Positions 55,358 through 64,000 of a stretch of DNA of 64,000 nt are shown here, in pieces. The position numbers were made by a program, and so were the translations under genes. Every line of letters begins with the position of its first letter. Positions within the stretch are counted from its first letter, which is position 1. Location: contig CP136894.1 in NCBI GenBank assembly GCA_034359265.1, positions 33,758,501 through 33,822,500 of the forward strand, given 5' to 3'. The notes beneath the pieces are model-generated. The model had not been told where the DNA came from. It did no database searches and saw only the letters and a list, made by a program, of their open reading frames with translations. This DNA comes from Canna indica (taxonomy: Eukaryota > Streptophyta > Magnoliopsida > Zingiberales > Cannaceae).

Positions 55358-55590
55358 TCAGATACTTATGTGGTTATTGGTTATTCTTAAATTTATTTTA
55401 GACCAAGTGATGCCTGAGTCATTAAAGTGGACTAGTACAGTAGTATTGTTGTTGAAGGGGCTACATTGCTCACATATTTCAATCAGAAGGGATGGCTCAA
55501 CAGGTCCATTCTTATGATTATTGGATTGTAGATGTTCTTTGTTTCTGAACTTGTTTGTTTCTAAATGATGCTGGATATTTCTCAAATCTT
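55358..55590 (-). pseudogene. Gene fragment, upstream exon-like, unknown protein
   Basis: On the - strand 75 open codons: LRNIQHHLETNKFRNKEHLQ, SNNHKNGPVEPSLLIEICEQ, CSPFNNNTT, then either a donor-like ACT|GTACTA near 55,440 in phase with the next fragment, or reading on to a stop. The acceptor side could be ATCAAAAG near 55,590. No domain recognised. Confidence 0.35.
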
Positions 55591-55844
55591 TTGATTAATA
55601 CAAGTAATTCTTTTCTAAAAAAATGATACTTGATATTTCCTAGCTACCTTTTGAAAATCATATGGTATAAGAAGTGGTGATACTGTGATAGGATAAACAC
55701 AGCTAACTGAATCTTCTCTTGGCAAGTGGTGATATGACATAGAAATATCCATTTGCCAAGAGGTTACATAATGCACGAATGTCATTGCTGTGTTTTAATA
55801 GGTGGCAATTAAGGGATTTAATGTTGTCATATTTTGTTTTGTAG

Positions 55845-57020
55845 ATAGCTGGAAGAATCATAATTCTGCGACCTTCATCACTAGCTGAATTAACCAAGAG
55901 GTATCATCTATTATCTCTGCCTTGATCAAGTTTATGTACTGGAGGAAGTTTTAGTTAGTTCTTTGAAATTTAAAATTAGTTCATTTCAACTATCAGGTCA
56001 ATATGCACCTCACATATCTTTGATATGAGAGTGTGCCTATATAGACATGGAGCACCTTTTAATATAAAAAACTTTCATTACATTTGACTCTTAGCCGGTT
56101 AGAGAATGATATTATAAACCAAAGACTTATAACCAACAGTGAATTTGATTCATAGTCCTACATGCTATGCTAGTAGTCTTTGCTACCTGTTGTTGACTTC
56201 ACAATACTGTGTTCACACGATACAGTGGATACTGACTCAACACTCCTGTCCTGATTAATCAGTCACTAGGCTGCAAAGTACTTGAGTCAAGCAACTTCTT
56301 TTGCTATCTTAAAACATTAAAAGTAAATAAATTTAAACATGACCAAATGTAAACATAGTTTCTTAATTTGATAGAATGGCTTGTAATCTATAGTCGTGAA
56401 AAATTATGTAGCAATTCAACTTGTCCTATATGTTGCAGTGTACTTTGCATAATTATTGGGTCACTTATTTGTTAAACAAGGTGTGCATGCTTTATGTGCA
56501 TATACTATATGTGTGTTCTTAGTATGTGATCAGTTAAGTTGTTACACATATAAAATATAATATGAAGATATGCGACACTGCATTAGTACTTTAATTAGTA
56601 GCTTTTGTCTATACATATAATATTATAGTTCTAGTTGATCATATATATGCACTACATATTCATCTTTTTATCCTTAAATTTAGATTTTATAGAATGCTAC
56701 ATTGTTTTTTTTGGTTCTTGGAAAATAGTCTTTTATGCATACGGTTATTAATTGGATGAAGAAAATGATATATGGTATAATATTATGGATTCCTTTAATT
56801 ATATATAGGGTAAAAAAATGATATGAAATTTATGCATATTTTGCTGAAATTTATATCCCTAATTAACCAATGCAAAGTTTATTTTAGGTTTAATATCTCT
56901 AAAATATTTACATGCAGGTACAGAAAGAAAGGATGGAAGGGCATAAGGATCTACTTTTTGAAGAAAAAAAAAATCATTGAGAATATGTATTCAATTTTCA
57001 AATATGCACAACATATTTGA
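55845..57020 (+). pseudogene. Possible two-exon gene fragment on the + strand
   Basis: TTTGTTTTGTAG precedes an open 56-nt piece (55,845-55,900; IAGRIIILRPSSLAELTK) followed by AGAG|GTATCA. ACATGCAG at 56,910-56,917 precedes a second piece (YRKKGWKGIRIYFLKKK, to a stop at 57,020). The two fit in phase (AG|G). Both are short; unknown protein. About 1 kb of AT-rich DNA between them has nothing else recognisable. Confidence 0.3.
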
Positions 57021-57199
57021 GGCCTTTACATGTGCCGCTACTTTTGTATTTACTTTAATAGGTAGAACTTGAAAAAAAAATCTCATGTAAATCTAAAATT
57101 GCTTCAATTGTAAATTTAATTTAATTTTTAAAATGGTTTCTTGAGCATATGTGTGTGGTTCATTATTGGATATTTATTATAAATGTAATTTTATTCATA

Positions 57200-57583
57200 T
57201 GACAACGGATATCTGTTGGTATTACCAACAGGTATATTTGTTGGTAATACCAACGAATGTATACCAACGATTGTACATCCGTTAGTATTACCAACGGATA
57301 TTCATCCGTTTGTATTACCAACAGCAAGGATCTGTTGGTAATACCAACAGACAAAACTCCATTGGTAATACCAACGGATGTTAATTTGTTAGTATTACCA
57401 TCATATATTTTTATCCATTGGTAATACCAACAAATATATTTATAGGTATCACTAGCATACTAGCATAGGTATCACCGACGGGCGTTACCAACGGATTCTC
57501 CGTTGGTAATAGTATTACTAACAGAGTTTTTTACTATTACCAACGAATTTAATCTGTTGGTGATGCCTTATTTTTTTGTAGTG
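57200..57583. mobile_element. CACTA-type transposon end with sub-terminal palindromes
   Basis: The edge reads TTTTTTTGTAGTG at 57,571-57,583, the reverse of CACTACAAAAAAA, the usual CACTA terminus. The 380 bp inside it hold about ten variants of the palindrome CCGTTGGTAATACCAACGG, as expected of CACTA sub-terminal transposase-binding repeats. TTT follows the end (57,584-57,586), a possible 3-bp duplication. I find no matching CACTA start to the left in this window. Confidence 0.7.
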
Positions 57584-57671
57584 TTTGTTAACCATGATTA
57601 AAAGGTTGACCATCACTAACTGGATTAATAGATACTACGTATTTCTGAGCTATCATTGGCAAATAATCTAT

Positions 57672-57990
57672 TGGAGGTTGTATTCTTAAATAGGAAAATC
57701 AATGATTTATCAAATGTATCTCCCTTTAAGAACTCTAGAAATAAAAATGCTTATGTAAAGAATGCTAATGTTCATCATCATTCTCATGTCAAGCATTCTT
57801 CCTTTAAACCTCATGTCCAAAAGAAAAAGTTTCATGAAAATTATTTTTGTTGTGGTATATATGGCCACGGCATTCATGATTGTACATTTAAAAGAAATCC
57901 AAGTGTTGCTAAGACAATTTGAATTCTTACGCCAACTCACCCCCAAGGACCCAAAGCCATTTGGGTACCGAAGGTTACTTGTTCTCTTGT
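57672..57990 (+). pseudogene. gag: Copia-type Gag C-terminus of element H
   Basis: VVFLNRKINDLSNVSPFKNS, NANVHHHSHVKHSS, then the second knuckle YFCCGIYGHGIHDC in which the first Cys is Tyr, and PSVAKTI before a stop. The tail continues as PKDPKPFGYRR in another frame. Homologous to the ends of F and G gag. Confidence 0.85.
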
Positions 57991-60900
57991 AGGGGGAGCC
58001 ACCACACATGGTTGAAGAAAAGTGATGTGTTGAAGTTGACCGTGGACATGAATGATGAATCCTCCCTTGGTTGCAACTTCAAGCTACCTTGATGCCTTAG
58101 GTAAAGTTGGCATCAAAAACTATTCCGGTATCATCTTCTAACTTGCATTGCTTTACCTTGAAGATTATGATACTATGCTTAATTCTAGCTGATCTTCGTG
58201 CTCTCGACTTATTTTATGAAATGATTTTTGATTTTGATTTCCCAGTCTCTTCGGAGACCTATGTGGCCTATAACGGGCCTAAGCGACCTTGCGGTTCTAA
58301 ATCATAGGGTAATTATGGTCTTTCAGTTTTCAACTAATAGAAAGGGTTAGAGATCATGCTTTCATTTATATTTCACTTGTGATCTCGTAAAATTCATTTT
58401 GATATCACTCGATTTCATTTTGAAACAAATTTATAACTATTTAACAAAATAGATGTCACACCCCAATTGAGGGTCGTGTGACCGACCAGGGTCTACATAC
58501 TACCCTGTAGCGTACTACCTACACTGACCATCGAGAAAATCAGAACACATCGAATAAACGAAACCACAATGCAAATCTTATTTAAATTCTCAAAGTTCAC
58601 AAATATATTTTTCAAAACCAAAGAAGAAAAGCTAACATCGTCACAAACTGGAACATCTCAAATTCAAAGTTTATTACATGCTTTAAAAATAACAACTGTC
58701 AGTGTAGGAAAACAACAACACAATAACTAGACTATGACTAAAGGACGCCACTACAAGATTGGCACCACCGCCTGCCCTCTAGCTGCACCATGACAACAAG
58801 CCTCAACTCACTGATCATGCTCTGCAAAACAAAAAAAAACAAACCGTGAGTCCACTTGGGACTCAGTGTGTGGTTCTTTCGAACCTCCACATAATCCTCA
58901 AATAGGCATGCATAAACATATAAGGCGGCATAGTATATAGTCAGGGAGATAAGTAACTTTTGATAGGACTACCGACCCCTTGGGTTGTTCTGTATAGACC
59001 ATATATTAGCAAAACCCGCCATAACGGCCTAATTAAGCCACTTGGCATTCGGCCCTTAAGGCCTACTTATGGTCTAGGAATTTCGGCTATACCCGGCCCT
59101 ACCATACAAGGTAGAATCACACTGGCCGCTCGGGCCACACAATATCAAGATGAAGTCAAGAAATCCTGGGCCATCGACTAGGATGGTCCACTAGTCTCCG
59201 GACACCGTCTGGGGTAGGGATAGCTAGTCCCACCCAACTGGGGTCTGACACCTAGCGGGCCCACTGGTGCATCTCAAGACCCAATCACTAGCCGAGCCAA
59301 GCATTGGTCATTTCTGACCACCCATGCTTCTCGGTAGACCATCGCAAGCACATCACACAATCGAAATGTCCTAAGATTTCCTTATATACACCTCGGGCAA
59401 CTGCCCACATCCGGCCCTAAGCCGACCTGTAGGGTCAACAATTCAATGTTACCCTTCTGAAAATGTGTACACCTAATAATTCTAGGTTTCCAAAAATGAA
59501 TACACGAAGTCATAGAAGTGGTGGCATTCCCTAGTTAAGTTTCCATATCTCCTATGAACCTTGCAATGTCCTATATGTTATATAGCGTCATACGCTATCT
59601 TGGGTGAAGAATTACGTGTACCGAACTTGGAATTTCACCCATTAATAGTACCAGACAGCTTATAAAAATGTAAATTAAATTCACAACAACTACGATGTAT
59701 AACTATAAGATTCAACGATAAAAAATCTATATACTGCATTTAGAAATAAATTCAACATGGAACAACTTATCTAACATGGTAAGATATCAAATGAAATCAA
59801 CAAGGAATATACTATTAAGCATGGTAAAATGTCACATCAATTCAAAAATTTAAGTAGGGATGGCCTAAGAATGGTCACTATACTATCATTCCTATAATCA
59901 CATGCATCAACAAAATAGCCTTCTATAGTTAGAATCTTTCCTAAGTGTCAACATGTCTCTATTGTTTTGAGTACTCTAACTATGGAGTTTACCATCTAAA
60001 GCTCATCCTCTCCCTCCCCCTATTCTTGGCCGAGCCTTGAGCAAGGTAAACCTTGCTCAGCCGTGCCTCTTTGGGTGGGAATGGAAGAGAAGGATTAACC
60101 CCAACCCTGATTCATTGTCTCCGCTATATCCTAATTTCACGTTGATCAATTTACCCCTCCCCCTATACTCGGCCGAGCCTTGATCATGGAGCTTTGATGT
60201 TGCTCGGCCGAACCTATAAGCCTTAGGGAAGATGAGTTCCATCAACACTTGCAAACAACAACTATGAACACACTTTTCATGAAATTAAGATCATCCGAGG
60301 GCTCTACTTCCGCCAAGGGAATTGGGGAAATTTTAGCATGACCTTTCCCTTTTCCCTTGGTTTGGCAGCCCCTATTATTCAAGGAATTCGATGAGAAACC
60401 ATGACGATCCGACAATAATCGATGTAAAGCAGTGATAAATCAATCCCGATATCAAGAATCATCGGAAACTCACGAGAAATCGAAACCTAGCAATCCTAGG
60501 GGTTCGGCTACCCGCCTCCCCCAATCCACCAAATTCAATCACTCACCTTTGCTTGAGGAAGATGAAGGATCGAACGTTGGTGATCTCGAATCTTCCGGCG
60601 ATGACGCGATTTCCGGATCGACCAATATCTCTCCTCCTTGCTCCTTCTCCCCCTCTCCCAATGCGCTGCTTTGTGCGGCTCCTAGATGAGCCACATGGCA
60701 GCTATGATGAGGGATTTTATTCCCTCATCTAACATGCCTTAATTGCCCTTACAACTTAGCACTAACTCAACTCAATTCGAGTTCGACTTGGGTTCCGACT
60801 CTATCCGCAACACGAGTCGATCTTAACTCAATTAAGGTATAAATGTATAAAAGGAAAGAGTCATTTAACCAATTTAACTTCATACATCATTAGTCGAGTC

Positions 60901-62993
60901 ATACTTTCTACTCGAGGCAATTTCGAGGCTCGACTCGACTAACCCCGGGTCCGGCGCGCTGCACCAAAATAGATTTTTATATTAGGAAAAAAATTTCCCG
61001 GGTCTTACAGTAGACTTTGATATCAATAATCTATTCTCTCTCTTTGCTACTTAGTTTGATAACTTGCTAGTAATTACATTTTCATTATTCTACTAATGAA
61101 CATTGCTTGCAAGTTATGATAAAATTGGAAGGCTATAGAAATTGGAAAGAAAAAGACAAGTTTGGCTAAATTCGCAAAGATGAGGTATGTCTTTGGATAT
61201 TGCATATTTCTAGTCTAATACCTCAATTTCTTGTTAGATTGATGTCTCTATACTCATGATTGAAATATCATGAGTAGAAAAATTCTTAGTACTTAGGCAA
61301 TTTTTCATTGAGTAAAGTTGCCCTAGGTTAAAATTTGACATTAGAGACTTCTTTTAAGTCCAAACTAGTTAAACATGTTTAGAGATCTTATTCTTCAAAT
61401 ATTTCATATTTTAAGATCTCTTTGATTCATTTTGATATCATGATAACTCCTTAAAATGAATCTCTACTATATAGCATAGGTTAAACCTTTTAAATGAAAG
61501 TTTACATTGAACCTTTGCTATTTAGTAAGTTAGCTTGCTAGTTGGTATATGATTTCATTATGATACTAATGAAGCCTACTTGCAAGTTGAGAAAATGGTA
61601 AATTTGGAAGGCTAAAAAAATTGGGAAAGAAAATGAAAATTGTGCAATTTCTCAAGAAATGATGTATGAGTTTTATTTTGGCAAAATTTTTATATAACAC
61701 TTCTATTTTCTTGATAAAATGATTTCTCTATGCTCATGAATGATTTTGCCTGATAATTGATTGAAATCTCATAGTAGATAAAATTTTGATACTTAGGCAA
61801 TTTCATATCATCTAGATTGAATGAAATGTGCTCTAGGTAGAATTTCATCTTAGAGACTTTATTTTAAGTTGAAACGTGATAAACATGTTTGAGCTTACTC
61901 ATGATCTACTTCCATGTGGTTAAAATTGAAAAATCATGTGTAAATGGCAAAAAATGATAACTAGCTCACCTTAGGGGACTCAAACTTGGAAAACTTTGAC
62001 CTAGTCAACAATTTGACTTAGAAATCTCATTTTGAGTCCAAATTTCACAAACATGTTTAGATTTACTCATGTAAGGTGTCTAAGTGTCTATGTTTGAAAA
62101 ACCATGAGTAAATGATAAAATTTGATACTTAGCAATTTCATGTTATCATGCTTGTTTTTGAATGAAATCGTGCTAAGGTAAAATTTTGACCAAATGATAT
62201 TATTTTCATTTCAAAGTTGATAAACATTGTTTAAATGATAATATCTTGATATCTAGAAAGTTTTAATGAAAATTGGAAACTTTTGAAAAATAGCTAATAT
62301 TTACGAAAATGCCACTAGATTTCAGTTATATTTAGAAAAATGCAAAAAATTGATTTTTGGATGATTCTTGAAACTGCATATTCTCTGAAAAATCTAGTTT
62401 CTCCTATAAAAATTTCAACAATCTTGAGTATAAATATTATTTGATTTGGATTTTTTAAGTTGGATTTTAAAATTTTAAAGTATCGTTCTTCCTAAATGGT
62501 CATTCTTCTGATACTTTGATTTTTGGTCCAATCTTCGAATGAGACTTCATGTATGACATTTTGAGCAAAATCACTTCTAAAATAATTTTTGATTGTTTAG
62601 ACCAATACTTGAAAATATCCATACTTGAGCTTATACATGATTTCTAGACTTGAAATTTATTTATCATCTAATGCTATCATGTATGACTTAGTCTCTTATT
62701 GGATGCTTTATTTTCGTCCCTTGGGTTGGTTGACTTTGTTTTCATGAAAACTAATTTTTAAGTCCTAACTTTTACCATAGTTGACTTTTTTCATCTTTTT
62801 GATTGATGTCAAAAGGGGGAGAAAAATATAGGTAAAAGGAAATAAAATATAGGAAAACCATGCATATCGATAGGGAGAGTTCCATTATGTAGATATGCAT
62901 GTTGATAGGGGGAGAAATCCCATGTTTGATATCCTTTGTGCTTAATTGAATATATTTTCTTAAGGATGTTTTCATCATAAAAAAGGGGGAGAT
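57991..62993 (+). other. Non-coding AT-rich 3' domain of element H (interrupted)
   Basis: Excluding the solo LTR, about 2.4 kb. Two diverged direct repeats of about 465 bp: landmarks CTTGCTAGT...TTGCAAGTT...GGAAGGCTA at 61,066-61,190 recur at 61,530-61,665, followed by GAGTAGA...AAATTTTGATACTTAGGCAATTT and AACATGTTTAG words. Purine tracts AAAAGGGGGAG (62,811) and AAAAAGGGGGAG (62,980) precede the LTR; the second is the likely plus-strand primer. No coding sequence. Confidence 0.75.
58449..61014 (-). mobile_element. Solo gypsy LTR in element H
   Basis: A single LTR, 58,454-61,009 (2,556 bp). On the - strand it runs TGTAAGACCC to GGGTGTGACA. Flanked by ATAGA (58,449-58,453) and GTAGA (61,010-61,014), a 5-bp duplication with one change. 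Same lineage as the B/D LTRs by its ends, but a third subfamily. Donor-like AAAG|GTGAGTGA with GT at 60,545-60,546 on the - strand. It interrupts copia domain text that matches G on both sides. Confidence 0.9.
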
Positions 62994-64000
62994 TGTTGGC
63001 CTAAGGTTTTATACCTTGGTCTTAATCTCGGTTTTGATGATAACAAACATGGAACTAATGTTTCATTGAGAAATATTTTTAGGTTCCATATCGGTTAGCA
63101 CTCGATGTCCTCGATCGGAAATATCAAAAGAAATCGGAAAATCGGAAGTACATTGGTCGACGCGTTCGGGTTCGTCGCGGAGGTTTCTCGAAGTTCGACG
63201 TGTGCACCAAAGACGTCTTGGACGAGTCTAAAGAACACATGGAAAGCTCTCCAAGTTGACGCATGTTGAAGGCCGGAACCTAGTAATGAAGCGTGCAAGA
63301 AGAAGGCTGACTAAATCAAGCTCAGCCTAGGTTCGGTCGATCGAATATGGTGAAAAATATGCAATAGCTAATTTGGTCAACCGGTCGGTCGACTGAAGGT
63401 TGCCAGGAAGCGACAGAAAGCCTTCGGTCGCTCGGTCGGTCGACTGATGATCGAACAACAAGCGATCGGCGGTCGGTAACAGGCAAAAAAACTGCCCGTT
63501 AAGAAGAGGGGAGTTCTCTCTTCTCTTCATGGTCTATAAATACAATACCATGAGAGCCTTCCTCCTATGATCCATGATTCTATTGAGCCATTTTTTATCA
63601 TTCTTAAAGCTTTTCTTGAGCCATCCTTTTGATAACCCTAGTTTTCATGATACATCCTTGATCCTGCCTTCAAGCTTTGAACGATTCATCATTGAGACAT
63701 CAAGAGGAACTAGGAATCGTGTTTGGAGCTATGTATTTGTTGAATCATTTATTTGCTCCATTATTTGTTTTTTTTATGATTTATTTCATTATATTTGAGC
63801 TTGTAAAGACCTAGATTGTTAGGTCTTGAAATTGGGTGGTAGTCTTGGTGTTTGAGGTTTAAATCCACTAGTGTAAACGTAGTTTACTAGGATTAGCTGA
63901 GTTGTCCCTTAGGGTTGAGGTGGAAGAATGCTCTCAGTAAGAAGGTGGAGACTTCTGGGTGTAGAAGTGCCTTAGGTTGAGAGCGAGACTCTTCGGGTCA
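62994..64000 (+). repeat. 3' LTR of element H, cut by window end
   Basis: Starts TGTTGGCCTAAGG. Carries GGTCGACC-type palindromes (63,335-63,470), hairpin TAACAGGCA/TGCCCGTTA (63,477-63,501), TATA box CTATAAATA (about 63,533-63,541) and the AGGGTTGAGGTGGAAGA stretch shared with G. The end is outside the window. Confidence 0.9.

Larger units (their letters stand above)
57672..64000 (+). mobile_element. Copia-like gag-only element H, 5'-truncated, running off the window
   Basis: It starts inside gag (57,672 matches 19,822 of G), continues with the non-coding domain, is split by a solo gypsy LTR (58,454-61,009) and ends with a 3' LTR from 62,994. The left end lies 88 bp from the CACTA edge. No pol coding text is present. 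Confidence 0.85.

Noticed and set aside
56648..56660. GCACTACATATTC as the missing CACTA start
   Set aside because: The match ends after CACTACA, no palindromes follow, and the resulting element would be under 1 kb and enclose the second exon-like piece.

Overview
The window reads as heterochromatic plant DNA made almost entirely of nested, decayed LTR retrotransposons. Gag-pol remnants with plant-type chromodomain tails (Ty3/gypsy chromovirus, probably the Tekay/Del lineage), copia-type gag with CCHC knuckles, tRNA-iMet primer sites (TGGTATCAGAGC), hAT elements with 8-bp duplications and a CACTA end all point to a flowering plant with a large genome. I see no rRNA or tRNA gene and no intact ordinary gene.

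Layout. 1-1,733 is a + strand gypsy fragment (E: gag, protease, start of RT). It abuts a - strand gypsy element (B) whose pol (integrase, RNase H, RT) runs from 1,734 to 4,270. B is split by gypsy element A (4,271-27,019, + strand, duplication CTTTT on both sides) and resumes at 27,020-29,000 with protease and gag. A is itself split twice: by copia-like element F (about 9,545-17,695, - strand) inside RT and by copia-like element G (about 18,022-22,488, + strand) inside RNase H. B's 5' LTR appears to be the same LTR as the 3' LTR of the next - strand element D (41,477-50,479), so D and B look like a head-to-tail array sharing an LTR. That shared LTR is split by gypsy element C (about 29,101-39,967, + strand), which carries two hAT elements (33,804-35,015 and 35,312-35,742). 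D carries a solo copia LTR (43,136-44,730, duplication ACATT). From 50,480 to 57,600 there is less certain DNA: an LTR-like block, exon-like fragments of unknown genes and a CACTA-type end at 57,583. From about 57,672 to the window end lies copia-like element H, split by a solo gypsy LTR (58,454-61,009).

How it works together. The gypsy copies once encoded gag, protease, RT, RNase H and integrase with a chromodomain tail. Every copy now has stops, frameshifts or lost catalytic residues; D is the least damaged. The copia-like elements encode only gag followed by 1.2-3.3 kb of AT-rich non-coding DNA, so they look non-autonomous.

Structures worth attention. (1) The A/C gypsy LTRs carry a run of about seven hairpins with a conserved tip and stems that differ from unit to unit yet stay paired. 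(2) A GTGAGTG splice donor is kept in divergent LTRs, with an acceptor-like tract just before the gag ATG, suggesting a spliced gag mRNA that leaves out the hairpins and primer site. (3) Element F carries a 26-bp tandem array that copies the LTR-end/primer-site junction. (4) A short hairpin just upstream of the TATA box in the copia LTRs also keeps pairing while its sequence changes. Identity, age and RNA-fold values were not computed.
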